Assembly: GCF_949628215.1 (NCBI RefSeq)
Contig: NC_134282.1
Span: 3,331,001 to 3,395,000 of the forward strand
Source of the DNA: Phalacrocorax aristotelis
Lineage: Eukaryota; Chordata; Aves; Suliformes; Phalacrocoracidae
Length of the DNA: 64,000 bases
Direction: 5' to 3'
The notes below the pieces were generated by a model, which saw only the letters and a program-made list of their open reading frames with translations, ran no database searches and was not told where the DNA came from. Shown here in pieces: positions 48,041 through 62,358 of the stretch (positions are counted from its first letter, which is position 1; each line of letters opens with the position of its first letter). A program made the position numbers and the translations under genes.

Positions 48041-48100
48041 GAGGACACTTATTTAGGGATAAGCTGTTCCCACAGCTGGGGTCCCCACATAAGTGTCCTC
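48041..48100. repeat. Inverted repeat with 12-bp perfect stem
   Basis: GAGGACACTTAT at 48041-48052 is the exact reverse complement of ATAAGTGTCCTC at 48089-48100. The 36-nt spacer contains a second small stem (GCTGT...ACAGC around TCCC). A transcript could fold into a hairpin of about 60 nt. No match to a known microRNA was recognised. Confidence 0.8.
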
Positions 48101-49645
48101 CGTCTTCTGGGTAAAGCGTTTCCAACCTGATTGCTCTATGGCTGCATTCAGTGTGTTTTACCAAGACTTTGGGATTTAACCAAGGCTGACAAAGCTGCAT
48201 CCATCCCCAGAAGACTGGAGCCAAGATTCCTAAGTAGTCTGTGTGAGTAGCAGCAGCAGACATCTGCTCACTCGCCTTCTGACAGGTATGGCTTTAGGCA
48301 ACAGGTTCTGTGAAATTAAATATTATTGAAAATACTTCCTTACCCTTCACCTCCTTCATTTTTACCACTGAGACAGTTTTTAAAAGGGGAGGACATTCCC
48401 ATGTTCTTCAGATGAATGATGGCTACTTACCTCCTTCTTAGAACAGAAAACATCGAACAGTTGCAATGGGAGATGAAATGACCCCAAAAAAGCAACTCTG
48501 TGTGTATCTGGACTAGCCAGAGACGCACTGAGCTCTTCACTTAGATGACATTTCCTTCACTACCATTGCTTGCATGTCAAGGGTTGAGTTAAGCCCAGAG
48601 AAGTCACTCAACTTTAGCCTTTGGGGCAATCCCGCCCTGCACGTCTTTCTTAGAAAGCTTCAAAAGCAGCTATTTTCACAACCCAAGTGTTAAAAGAGTA
48701 GGCTGCTATGATACAGCGAGAGGGGCTATGGCTCCCTGGCCAAGTGGCTCTGTCAGAAGCAGAGCTCGGTCTCCTGTGCAAGGAACGGGGGAGGAAAAGG
48801 AGAGAAAGCCTAAAACAATTGTAGTTTTACAGTCTCCTTTTTCAGCTTGCAAACTGGAGATAAGAGCAGGCGAGCTTTATGCCAGCGTGGAGAAATCGAT
48901 ATATTTTTATTGATTCTCGTAGCTGCAGAACTCTCACCCAGCACAAGTACAGGGGTCAGAGCATGAGTACATGACTGTCCAGCTGCACGAGCGTGCTCCT
49001 CAGAAATCGTGCTATTTGAGTCACCAGGGATGAAGTCTGCTCCGTTACACGACTGCAACAACAGCAGCTGACCCAGGATCCCCTCTCAGCGGGGGAAGTT
49101 AGGTGCTGCAAACTATCCACCGCCCAAGCCAGAAACTGCAACAAAGCAAGTGGCAGCTGCAGCTGAAGGCACCGCTTCGCATAAGGAAAATAACTTTCTT
49201 TACAAAAGACTATTTTCAAACAATTACACAGAGCCTATTGAAGCAACACTTGCTATTCCAAAAGAAAGAGGTCCCCAAAGTCGCATGTGAAGAATGTCAC
49301 AGAAGTAGAAACATCAAAACAAAACAACTTGGAAAACTAGCTAAGAAGTAGCGGAGTCAAAACAGAATGAAATTAAGAACTTGAAACAAACATCTAGTTT
49401 TGAAACAAAAGGAACTGGAAACAAAAATCCCAGTCAAAATTAAATGAAGATGAAACCAGCGGAAACTTGAGGATGAAAAATATTTGAAGCAGACTTGTAG
49501 GATTTACATTTAGGTTCCTTTTTTGTAAATGGTCCAAAACCATCAACGAGAGTCTTTCAAAGTTGCTCTGATTTTGCAGAAACATTAATTTTGTTAATTG
49601 GCATTTTCAGCTTCTGTTGGAAAATTTCTGACCTGCTCCGACCCT
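48101..49645. other. Unique interval with an A-rich, GAAAC-containing part
   Basis: Nothing gene-like is supported. From about 49290 to 49470 the plus strand is rich in GAAAC, AAAAC and TGAAA phrases with little C or T, which resembles an old degenerate repeat, but no family could be named. Confidence 0.35.
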
Positions 49646-49718
49646 GCTGCGAAGCTGTCCGTGAGGGAAGCGTGAGCTTCTGTCGCCATTTTGAGTTGCT
49701 GCGAAGCTGTCAAAATGG
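49646..49718. repeat. Duplicated 14-mer, second copy in a 9-bp hairpin
   Basis: GCTGCGAAGCTGTC occurs at 49646-49659 and 49698-49711. Around the second copy CCATTTTGA (49686-49694) pairs perfectly with TCAAAATGG (49710-49718), leaving a 15-nt loop. Each copy also contains the CpG-bearing core GCGAAGC. Confidence 0.8.
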
Positions 49719-52700
49719 TGTAAAATTTACTGGAAGGGCCTTTTAATAGTATGGCCCACCTCTGCAGGTGACATTCTATAGTCGATTCGACTGTGCAGCG
49801 ACTGACCTGACCTTTGTGTCGTGTCTTTCGTTCCCTGGTTTCTTCAGCAGAGTCCATTATCAATTCCTCCAAACTCCTTCCACTCTTCTCTTTGACTTTG
49901 TGTTACTTTCCGCTTCGTTCCCAGACTGCACCGCCTAACACTCTACACCTGCCTTTGATGTCACCAAATAGGAACAATGATTATAAAGTTATTTCCCTTT
50001 ACAAGTCAAACCTGGAAGGTCTCTCTGTTGTTCATTCTATTTCCATCGCCGGTGTAAGTGTCCTTGTTGTTTTTCCCACTAGTGAAGAAAGGGCAAATGT
50101 CATATTCACTGAAGCAAAGACTTTGCTTTGAAGTGGTATTGATTTTTCCTTTTCCCTTCTGAAGTTTTGCCAGGCTCCATAAAAGCATGTCTCTTGTTCA
50201 GAAACTCTTTGGACTGAGAGACAACAGGGGCAGCAGAACCAGCGGGGTGCAGTGGGAAGCTGGGGCATCTGGTGGGGAATGACAATTATGACCGCAGCTA
50301 GAAAAAGAAAAAGGTCATTTTATTTTTAACTGTACTGTGAGAACCCTTGTGGATCAGAACAAAGCCAAGCGGGAAACGCAGCTTTAATTCCAACTTACGA
50401 TTCCTCCTTGTCTAAAACTGAACGTTAACATTTTTCTAGGGTTCAGCTGTTGGCAGCAAGACACCGAGACCAGCAGAAGCGACAGCTTGGCTAGAGGCTT
50501 AACCGCAAAGGTGACAACAGCATGCCTTTCTGGCACGCACAAGGCTATAAAGGTACGAGCCTTACGCTGCGCTATATTGGAGCAGCAGCATCATATGGAC
50601 CTGCGGAGACCTTGTGGATGACGGTCCAGTGCTGCGACAGGACTCCTGTTTGAGAGAGCTGAATTGCTTTGTTCAGAGCTAGCTTATGCAATGAAGAAAT
50701 GGCCGATAGCATTTATTAAGCTCACACATATTGCAAAGCACCAAAATCTCTGTGTTTCATGGATTCCTTGGAGTCTATGACCACATACTCATATTTATCA
50801 TCTGCGCACTGGAGAGTCTTAATGAGAGGATGGGTGCTGGCTTTAAGCCTTACCTGAAGGCGGTGCCTCCCAGCGCCTCCAACACTCTTCCGTGGCATTT
50901 TGTTCGTGCTGACTCAGAGGAAAGAATGTCACTTACTGAAGCACCGATGCCACTTTTTGCCATGCTTCTGTATTTCTCGGCGCTGTCAGCCTGGGAGAGC
51001 TGGTCTTCCAAAGCTCATTAGATAAACAGCTGCTGCTGGAGCTGCATGTAAAATTACAGCAGCTGCCATTTGCAGAGTAGGTCAAGTAATCATTATAGTA
51101 GATTTTCCTACAGTTCTTGTGTATTGTAAAATTAGTACCTACTGCCAGGAATTAAATAACAACAATAGAAATTATTCCTAATGCTAGTGAGCGTGGTCTC
51201 GCACTCACAAGAATTAAATCAACCTAGTGCCCCCCTCTTAATACCTTTTCCTATTCAGTCCCATCTCCCAGTTAGAAAGTTCTTTAAAACCTAAAAATCC
51301 ATAAAATGGCTTCCAAAATCTCAGCTATTTTGAGAACTGTGCATATGTGGCAGCTGGAAACGAGGCTTTTTTTTTTTTAAAAAACACCTGTGAAAAAACT
51401 GTTATTAACAGCAATGAGAGCGTTCTGTTGATTAAAGGATGTTTTCTGCTACTCATTTGTGAGGGAAGTGATTCATTAAGCGCTGTCTGAAAACCATCTT
51501 CATACTGAATAAATGCAAAATGTTTTGTGGTCACTAAGGCTTACAGGAATAGCTGGAGCACCCACCACCACCACCTCTGACGCTGGCCTGCACTTTGCAC
51601 ATCAGCACTGCTCCAGCTGGCGCTGACACTCGCCAATGCACTTCAGCCTCCCCCAGCACGGCCATCGCTAGCCGCTGCTTTTTCTTCCCCCTACAACCAG
51701 CTGTACCTGTCAGTGCAATTTTACAGTCTCTTTCTCCAAGGGTAGGAAGTATCTTAAAACTGTGACATCCTGCATAGAGGAAGAAAAGCATAACTGATAC
51801 TGTTTGCCCCATCAGGACCCAAGCACAGCAAGTAATAAATACACGGAAGCTATTTCGGTGTCCTGGGTCAGCTTTGACTTTACACAGTCTCCTGCAATCC
51901 ATTTCAGGGCACATCACACTGTTGACTTCTGCACCGGTGTTACCCGTCCAGTTGTCCGTGTACATTTGTTTTCATTATTTGTGCCCCCCTCCTGCTGGTT
52001 TTTCTGACAAGCCTGGGATCTGAAAGCTGCTTTCCCAGACCTTTAAGTAACAACCCATCATCAGCTGTACTGTGTATGGAAGGCTGCAGCTTGAATTTGT
52101 TTTCACAAAAGGCACATCGCAAGACCTGCCTAATCAGCAGTTACCTAGTTTGCTCTCACCAGACAGAGTCAATTTACAGACCACGCCTGCTGTTGACCCT
52201 GCTGTCTGCTCTGGATCATTCCAGTCTGCCACCACTTTCTGAAATTAAATGTTAGTATTTTTAATTGCTGGTTTTAACTCTTGCCTAATTGGGCACAGGC
52301 TCACACTGCTGTGGATCTCTCCAAGGCAAGAAAGAGGGACCGCACATAAAGGAGCTAGAGTGGGGCTGTTGGCACTAACAAAACGGGTTTGTGTCGTTCT
52401 GGTCCCCTCCGTCTTCCGTAGATCATTGAACGACAATGAAAAAGGTCAGGTACCGCCGTCCCCTCGCTGCCCCTGCCCAGTTCACATGCACCGTCGTGTT
52501 GCCCTTGGAACATGATGCCTCGTAGGACTGCCAGTTTAATTCAAAGCAACTCTGAGGTTGCTACCTGTTCACGTTGCAGCTGAAAGAGCTTGTAAATGTT
52601 GGAGGATATCTATTTCTTGTTGTTGTTGAAGACATACGAAATAAAACTGGTTCATTCAGAATAATAACCGCAATATTTTTTTGCAATAATTTTGAAAAAT

Positions 52701-55700
52701 ATAGGCTGGCTTTCTCTCTATTACTTAATGGTATTACTAAATTTGACCAATGGAAATATGAAAATCATTTCTTTAAACTAAGAAACAAGGGACTGGTGAA
52801 ATTGTTATAGCATTTCTTTCCCTTTGGGTTTTAACGAGACTTTGCTTTTTCCTATGCAACTATCTCTAGTTGATCCCATCTTAAAAATAATTTCACATTA
52901 CGGAAGAAATGCAGCTTATCCTACGCAGTTTGCTATATAGGACACCAAAGATTGCCAGTCTGCAAATGCCAAGTTCAGCTCCTTACAGTATGATCAGTTT
53001 TCCCTACCCATGACAAGGCACTGACCACAGCAACGCAGACCCAGGGTGAACATTCAGGACAGATGAGCTCAGCACCTACCTGAGGGATTACGGACTGATC
53101 ACAGAAACGATGAGGCTGACGAAGCCGCTACAGGCGTGCTCTAGTTTGGAAACAAGCACCTGAATACTCCAGCCACTGTCACCGAGTGTGCAGCAAAAAC
53201 ACAGCGGGTCTGCTATAACATCTGTGAGTTAAGGTCATCAGCAAGCCAACGCTTCAGATGAAAATTTTAGCCTCAGAAAAATGTTCACTTGTCTTTCTCT
53301 TAAAATTTACCAACATTTAGTTTGCTGTTTCTATTTCCTTAGCATGCAAGACCATAGACCTAGGTCCATCACCATCATGACACTGATTAAAACCTGAAGT
53401 ATATCTTTGACTGCTCCCTACTGCTGCATTTCAGTCTGATGCCCGCAAACGCCATGTGGAAGGGCCCCCAGCAGACTCGGCTGGGCTACGACCACTTATC
53501 CATACCAGCCTGCAGAAAGAATTGTTTTCCAGAGCCAGTGCCGCCTTTTGATAACCTTTCTTCATTTTCCAGTGAGACTTTCACACTGCCAAGACAGCCA
53601 GTGGAGCTATGGAGGCTGCAGTGTTTGTGCTCTAAAGATGAAATTGTTTTACAGCGCCATAATTCCTGTACAGTGCTCTTGTATTCCAGTATGACTTGCA
53701 ATGACCAACTTAATGTGCATATGTGTGACAGCTCTGTAGCTTCCTAGGGTTGTGCGGTCACTAACGTCAACAAGGCAAAGACGTTTTTAAACTCAAAAGT
53801 TGAATACGAACATTCAAGATTTCTTTTTTCATTACATATACCTATAAGAACGGAGAGATAATAGAGAGTAGATATTAACACAAATCTAATTGCAGAAACT
53901 AACTCTCTGAACACCAGCAGAGAAATTCCTGCTGTCAGGGATGAAAGACAAGATATCTCCCATTTCCTAGAAATGCTCTTCATCAACTTTGTGAAAGCCA
54001 AACGAAGCTATTGCGCGGGTGAGGATGCTGCACAAGCTCCTCGCCTCTCCTCAGAAAATGCCATGTAAAATGCAAGACTGAAGCTAGGGACAGATAGGTA
54101 AAAGCCACAGTATCAAAAAAAGCTTCTTTTTGGCTGAACAGATGTGAACCAAATGTAGTCATACCAACCTTTAATCCAAACGCCTCTACTGTAAACCCAA
54201 GTCTGCGCTGTCTGGTATCTAGGTTAACTAGATGACAACGTCTTGGAAAATTCTTCAAATAAATAAAGAGTTCCTAGAATATATTAAAGTCATTGTGTCT
54301 CATGAACGCTCACAGCTGTTCTCTGAAATTCAGAATTTTCTAGCTTTGACCTCTGATCTGAAAAAAAAAAAAAACCAAAAACCCCAAACCCAACAGTTTT
54401 ATAGAAGCCTTATAGATCAACAGGATGGCCATGCACTTGATGGTGATTGCACCACAGGTAGTCCCCGTTAGCTGGTGCTTTTCATGTTGCGCTCTCCTCT
54501 AAATGGAAAATTTCAGTAGTTTCATAGGCAATGAAGCCATCGATATCTGTCAGCTCTTACACCTCTTTGACCCTCAGCGTGTGGCAAACATTGCTATCAG
54601 TTTTATCTGTTTTGTTCTGTTTGTTTTTAGCTTTTCAGTTAATCTGATTGCAACACACAGCGTGTGGTTCAGAGGTTTGAACAAATGCAGCCAAAGCATT
54701 CACATAACTCCTCTCCGAGACCTAAGTGCTCACATTTTGCATAGTTCTCTTCATAATACTAATGATTTGCAGGACAATAATCAGGTCTCTCTCCAGTAAA
54801 GTAAGTTTACAATTATTTAAATGAAGTATGGTTCTAAAGCCTATTTTTATAAGTCTTGTGGTCTTAAGTGCTTGTCAAAGAGATGTCAGAGACCACACAG
54901 AAGTCTAAAAATACTCATGTAAACCCTTCTTCAAGTGCTTGCCATCGATCCGTCTATTGTACATCTTCATGCTCAACACAGGTTAAAATAGCACAGCTCG
55001 CTGTGACATTGTAACTAGAGGCTGCTAAGCTGACAGAAATAATTTGTTATCCTGCTTACAACTAATAAAACCCCCTTTGCTTTTAGGCAGTTTTTGAAAA
55101 TACAACTCTCATCCTTTTCACATGTGAGCTCTCGCTGTTCCTACCATCTCTTACAGCCCTTAGACAAAGGCTTAAAGCCTACAAACACACTCAAAAACTA
55201 GAAGGAGAAAGAGGATTGCCTGACTACATAAAAAAGGACCCCACTGCACCGGAATAGGCAGCTAGTCTTTTTTGTTAAGTATAGCTATTGTGTGTTAAAC
55301 GCATCTAAACCCATACTAACTTCTGAGAAGGATCAGCCTACTGATCAAAGCAGCCCAAACTGGCAAAACACAGCAGTCTCTCCAAGTGCTACAAGAAGCC
55401 TCTGTTTCTGCTGTGTGCCTGTCTGCTCGGCAGTGGTTTGATCCCCTAAATTTACTCCTCTGGGCCAGTCTTTTTCCTCCAGCTCTTTTCCCTTGCCTTC
55501 TCTCCCCTACGGCATTTCTCTGTTCTGCATTTCCACTTTGCTAACTCGTTCCTAAAGAAGGCTACCCCTGACAAAGGAATATCAAGTGGAATGAAATAAC
55601 ATTGTGGGACTAGCAATTCTTGTAAACCACACAACTGTGTCTTATCTATTAAGACCCTTGGAGCTATTTAGAGAGATGGAAGGAATAAGAACATCGCCAG

Positions 55701-58700
55701 CCCATCTACCCAGCCCAAGGCGGAACCCGTTCTGAAATGCATTCTCTGCTACAGAAGCCATATGCAACCTGCTCCAGTCTTAGCTACACGTGCCATTGGA
55801 AAGCTTCTACACTACAACATGTTTTGAAGTGAGGATTGTTCATTACTTCATGCTGCCTCAAAGCCTTTGCCATTTAATTCTTACCACTGCTGGTCTTATT
55901 CCCATAATCATAGGCACTACAGCAACAAAATAAACAGTAGTTGTAAAAAGCTATCCTTCTGATCTATACAACTAAAAAGAAGTAATTATCAGTAGCATAC
56001 ATATATAAAAATACATGCTTTGTCTCAAAAAGATTTCAGGCTGTCATGGTTAAGTGCACCTGAAAGAGAGAAAGGACAGCAATTTTTTTTTTCACCTACT
56101 TTTGGTTCCCCTCTTAGACACCAGGGAAAAACCCAGATACCAGTAGGCTATGATTCACCCAGTACAAAAAGGCACTCTCTCACTAACGTCAGATAAGTTC
56201 TAGCCAGCTTCCTCACACTAGGCACCTGATAGTGGTAGTTAAATTTAGGAGAGAATGTCATCCTGATGACCTCCTACATCCAGACAGGCACCTACAGCAA
56301 AAACACCTCCCACACCGTCAGACCCTCCTGCTGCTCCTTAAGGGAAGCACAGGGCTGTTTCGAGTTATAAAACAGTAGACAATTGTGTTTGATGCTCCAC
56401 ACCTGTAATTCATTCCCTTCTGGTGTGGAAGGTGCTCCTCTTTCTCAGGTGCAGCCAATGGAAATTTTGCTGTTCACTGCAGCAGGGTCAGCAGCAGCTC
56501 AGCTCCGCTGAAGAGCTGCAGCAGAGGCCGGGGCACCGTGACAAAGCCCGCTCAGAGCAAAGGTCGTGGTGCCTGCGCAGTCAGGAAAATTACATCAACA
56601 CTTGTCTGAAGTGTGCTTGTGAGCTAGGAACTCTTCAGAGCCTCTTTAAGCTTTTTAATCTAGCAAGCAGCAAAGTTTACAAGCCACTGCTTATTTCTGG
56701 GGGCACCTGCGTGCCTTAGCTCGCGGTTGGCTTTTGCCTGTGAAATTGCACCTCCAGCACCTTTCAAAGGGAAAAATGACCACCTGGCATGTGTCTGGGG
56801 ATAATGCAGTCGTGGCTGTGAACTTCCCGGCGCAGGCCTGTCATTAGCAACTGAAGGGATTCTTGTACCTACCCACAAGCAACTGGTCTTGGCCATGCTA
56901 GACGCTAGAGATACTGGGGTAGGTGGATGTCCATTCCCGTCCCGAATGGCACTTCCTCTGTGGCTGGGAGTTCGTACGTTAATAGAGGGGTTTAGTCTCC
57001 AGAGCTGTTCTGAACCCAGACACTACTTTCATAGGAAAAGAGATCATCTGTGAATGGCCCTGGATATGCAACTACAAGAAAAACAAGATAAAGCGAAATT
57101 CCAATCAGAAGGAACATGTCAACTGATAAAAATAAGTGAAGAAAACAGATATTTAAATTATATAAAATATTTGCATTTGTTTGAGACAATAGTAAGGATG
57201 TAAGAGGGTACAAAGAAGAATAAAATTGCCCTTATCACAACACCAGTTTAAAAAAAACCCTAAACCTAATGGAAGTAAGGAAAAAAAAAAAGAAAGTAAA
57301 TAATAACTGAAAAGGTTGGGATAATATATATTTGAGTGAACGGTGAATGAGCTAGAGAGAACAAACAGCACCTAACAGTAGTCCCTGCTGAAGCAACTCA
57401 ATAAAAACAGAGAGTTTCTAGTTTTAAAAGAAAATTCCTGACTTGAACGTTACAGCGGGACCAGGAGAAGCATGGGACACAGGGCAAGTCACATGCAGTG
57501 TTATAACACAGTCCAAATTCTAGTAACCAAGTGGCCCTTTGAGGTTTAAGATAAACTGTATGGTTGAAAAATGATTACTTGTTTTTTAAAACGAAGTGAT
57601 AGAATCTCAAATATACAAACATTGCCAATATTTTATTAAATTTGACAGTATACGTTCCTCCTTCTGTCATACATAGAATTTACACGTGTTTTCGCGCTTC
57701 CTCGGTGTGGCTCAGAGCTACAGTTGGAGTGGTTTTCTGGAGAAGTCTCCTTTCGTGAACTTAACCCTGCCCTTTCGTCCTGGACAAGGAGAGAGGAAAA
57801 CTCCCGACAAAGCTCCCGGCTGCGGCAGTTGAGGTTGTCGCCTTTCCTGGGTTCTGGTGAGCCTTCAGAGAATCACGATACCCGAACGCGCCTATTGGAA
57901 AAAAAAAAAAACCAAAAAGGCAAAAACCATCTCAAACCCCAAAACCTGGCTTGCTATTTTTCTTCTTCTATTACATTCTCTGATCTTGGACACCGAAGTC
58001 ATGGTTCACGAGAAGAACCCAACGGTTCCCATTAGCTTCATCTTCTACGAAGAGCGGGGTACACTTACTCCAGTTACTGGCTGGGGAGAGAAAAAGATAT
58101 TTATGGCAAATTGATGAATGTGAAAGAAAAAAATTTTCACATGGTTTAACGTGGGCATCTCTACTAGCTGGCCAAGAGCAAATGTATTTGGATGTTACTT
58201 ACCATTTTTTAGCAAAGGTCCACCTTTCCGCTGTCAGGAAATTGCTCTAGACTTACCTGTATGCAAATGAGAGTAAAATTCATTCATCTGCTTAGCCAAA
58301 TTTCACCACTACATAGGAGTAGCCTTGTGAAAAGTAGAAAAACAGCACGGTACAACCATATTGTTATCATCAATCAGTAAAATACTGCATGACTTCTTCT
58401 GTAAATCCATCTGGTGACAAACGAACCATATATTATTTTTGGAACCGTTCATATAGTCTTAATTGCTTTAAATTACTGCTGAAGTTGTTCCTACAAATTA
58501 TTAATGGTTGAAATAGGTACGTTGTACATCTCCCTCTCCCAGCCTGCCTCTTGCCAGAGGGTTCGGCCCCACCACTCATTTTATTCCAGGGAAAATTTAT
58601 ATTGAGTCTATTGTACTGGGTCTGGCCCATGACTGCTTTGCATTCGCAAGCTCTATCCTTCATGCCCATGAGATACAGCTACGCTCCAGCCCAGAGCCGT
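49719..58700. other. Unique interval, no gene seen
   Basis: About 9 kb of AT-rich unique sequence. A-runs lie at 54361-54374 and 57899-57912, and a T-run is at about 51367-51378. The 143-codon minus-strand frame at 51534-51965 and the 103-codon plus-strand frame at 57724-58035 show no domain and no splice structure and are treated as chance. Confidence 0.35.
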
Positions 58701-61700
58701 GTGGCCACTCTGACCCAGCGCTGAGACCAAGCTCACCAGACATGCTGAATAATAAGGTCTATTCACTGATTTTGCAGTATCACGGTGATGTGTCTTCCTG
58801 GAAAGAACCTGTCTGCATTCGGCTACCGAGCGTGGCTACCTGACCATGCACGCTCCCCTTTGCAGAAATCTGGATGGATAAATAGCTCGGGGGAGTGCCT
58901 GGAAGCATCCAAAGGCTCATAGAAGCCATGGGCATAGCTGTTTAGCTTTTATATGGACCTCACAGGAGGTCACACACATTTCTGAACGGACCCTTCTTTC
59001 AGTAAAGTCAACAGCGAAATTCTCATTAGCTTCCACAGCAACTGAACAAAATCACTATGTGCAAAATTTATCTTTTTTTTCCTTTTTAATAATGCAGCTG
59101 AAGTGTTATCAGCTCACACAGTCTTTCACGAACCTCTTGTTAATTGAGCTCTAGTTTTATCACCCCTGCTTGCCAGTATTATCAACTTCCGTTTGAAAAA
59201 AAGTCACTGGCTCTTACAGCTGTAAAGCAGCAAACCGGAACGCTAACTAATAGACATAGGGTTGGGCAGCGAGACATAGGCCCCTGTAGACAGAGACCCT
59301 ACAGAATCCCACATTTATTCTTTTTTTAAATGCCATCATTCTAAAGCTAAGCTCATAAGCGCTGAGTGCCCGGCGTTGCTGGCACCGAGAGGGGAAAATT
59401 CAGATGACCGAGAAAAAAATCCAGCTATTTCTGGCCTGCATTTCAGCCAGCGCGTGGCTCAGCTGTGTGCCTCTTCCCTTCCAGAATGGAGCGGAGCAGG
59501 CTTACAACTGCTGGAAAGGGTCCCTGTGTCTTTGATATATAGGTCAACATACAGATTTGAGGCTCGGACAGAACTTAATGCTCCCTTTTAAAAAGATTTC
59601 AACATAAAACTTACTATGGCATGTTAAGGCTGCAAACCGTGGTACAAACCTTTTCTGCGCATCAGCGTAATTACCAGGCAGTTTTTTTTATTTTAATGTA
59701 GAAGGCTCTTTTCTTCTGAATTTTGGGCTTAGATACAACTAACTATAAGCATATTTTAAAGCATATTTCAGTGCTTGGTGGTGCTCATAAATCAGGTAGT
59801 TATACTCGTAATAATTTCTGTGAGCGGGTGTTCATGTGCATGAGAAGATACGCAAAATTGGACGGTGAGATGAGCCATAATGAACATTAAAGGTCCGGAA
59901 GCAGATCGATACTGGTGTAAATTGTCAGGGCTTCATTGATTTCAACGGTCTTATGATAAATACTAATTCGGCTGGTGCTAAAAAAAATAATGGTCATCAG
60001 CTGAGCATCTGGTCGGCAGCAGCGGAGAATGCAGAATGAGGTATCGGTGTTACCTCCTCACTGAGCGCTTGCGTTTACCTTTGAATTGACACCGCACGGG
60101 GCAAAAAAAGGTAAAATTCCCCGTTTATTCACGGTTTTTGAAATCTCTGTTGGCTGGAGTAGCGCATGTGGGTATGCACGTGGAGAGAAAGATGCATATA
60201 TATCTCTCTATATACAAGAAAGCATTTTCTGTGACAAACAAATACTTACACGGCTTTTACTGCTGTGATGGTACTTTTATCTTCAAATGAAAAAAAAAAC
60301 CATTTCAAGGTACTGTAGGAAAATTACTGGTACAAATTTGTTGCACCTCTGTGGTCTTTTTCATTCATCCCAATAGCAAGGGGAACTAAACTCGGAATAG
60401 GCTTTAAAGCGCGATTTACATACAGTACTTAAATTCCTTTTAGAAACTAAAGCTTATTACAGAAATGATCGTTTCCCATGCGTATGAATTACGGAGAAGT
60501 GTAATATCCCCACAAAGGAACGGAGGCAGGTTGCACATAAAGATCTACACTTCCTAGGTGAGTCTCAACATTCCTTTCTAAACGTTTTCCACCAAAAAAA
60601 GGTCATTCCCTTGTCCTAACCGTTTCCCATTTCACAAAATTAAGTTTTTACTGAATCTGTAAATAAGAAATCAATTCTACAATAGCATGAACAGAAGCTA
60701 CGAGAAAAGGGCCTTTGCGCATGGCTGGTGGTTTGCTCATTGATTCTGCTGCTCAGTTCTCTCGAATGCCTTATCAAACACCGCGGCTTTCTAGGCTGCA
60801 CACAGACGTATTGATGTGCCGGGCTCAAATCAAATCAGGCCGCTTAGAGTAAAAGCCCGTTCGCCGTGTTTCAGATTGTTCATATTTATTTGGCGCTCTC
60901 AGAAGGACATCTTAATCTTATAGTGTTGTTATTTCAAATAGAAAAAGAGATTTTTAATATTATTTGGAGACAGTCCCTTAGCTTACGGACTGAAAAAAAA
61001 AAGGCAGAACTTCTGCAACAGATATTTTGACAAGAGCTTTGAATGAAAAATAACAAAACCTCTGCAGGGAATTGCCCATTAATCTAATTTATTTGGGAGC
61101 ACATTTTCACAACAATCATGAAATTATCTGACTTTCGCTTACATTAAAAAGCGATCGTCTGTTACAGTTCATTACTAGAAAAAAGCAGGGGGGAAAGGCC
61201 AATATTTTAAACTAACACCACAGGAAAAAACCAACACCTTACAAACATCACAGCAACGCCATGATGTCTGACGGCTTCCTGTGAATTCAGCTGTTTCATC
61301 TTTTAGTGAAGCTGGCAACAGAAATTCCAGCATTTCCTGTGCGGTGCTGTCTTTAAAGCTGTAACACGTTTATTTGTTAGACCTCTATTCACCTGGTTTT
61401 CAGGGCATTTCAATAAGCCAAATAGCCAATAATTAAAGCCTCGTGACGTAGGAATCCATCGTTAGCGCAGAAAACGAAAACAACCACCACATTTTCCTAT
61501 GGAACATTATATTCAGGTAGTTCATCCGTGCCCTGCGAGGCTTCAGTGGGTGGAGGGTACCACGTATAACCAACTGAGATACCACTGAGCAAAATGCGGT
61601 TTTATCTGCTTTATTTCTCCTAGAAAGGTCAGCACAGCACATTATGTTGCCTGTAACTTTAATAGATAAACGAGACAATGATTCCATTGTTTGGTTTTGT

Positions 61701-62329
61701 TGTTGTTGTTTTGTTTTTTTTTTTCTCAAACTGGTAGAATACACGTTCTTAAAAAGGTCTGCAAACATATTTACAAAAGTGTGAAAGCAATAAATGCAGG
61801 CTTTTTTATTTTTTTTACTGAACTTCCAAAGACTGACTGATATCCTAATTTTATTGGAAATCTGGTCCAAGGATGATACAAGAAATGAAACATCACACTC
61901 AGTTTTGCTTTCTGGTAGGCTACTGTGGAAAACAAATCAAACAGATAAATATCTTAAAAAGAACAAACTTATATTCCATGAAGCATAATGAAGATATTCC
62001 AAAACCATTTCCTGTATTTTTATTTTGTTTCAGCTTTAAAACAGCTCTTGGTCTGTCTTATTGTTGTGTTAAAACGCGGGACACCATCTTACGTTTGGAA
62101 AGCCAGCTGCTGTGATTTAAGTATAAAGTAGCCACTCAAATATCATTCACAGTATCTGCAGTGCAGGAATGGACTTTTTTTTTTTCCCAACAGGAGTGAT
62201 AAAATTTGTGTTGCCTTCATCTTTCCCATTTAAAATACTGTTGGCTGACAGAAATAAAGTGTAGTGTCATGCTTGGTTTACCTAAATCATTTATTTTGTA
62301 ACTAATAAAAGTAAACAATTACCAGATAC

Positions 62330-62358
62330 TGTATATATAGAGATATATAGATATATGG
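62330..62358. repeat. AT-rich TATAGA-type microsatellite
   Basis: Degenerate repeats of TATATAGA/GATATA on the plus strand, a simple-sequence tract. Confidence 0.65.

Noticed and set aside
51534..51965. 143-codon minus-strand frame starting MYTDNWTGNTG
   Set aside because: No recognised domain, no splice context and no promoter nearby. The Gly run and mixed Cys content look like chance.
61433..61870. 145-codon minus-strand frame
   Set aside because: It includes translation of an antisense T-run and TTG repeat (Lys and Gln runs) and has no recognised family.
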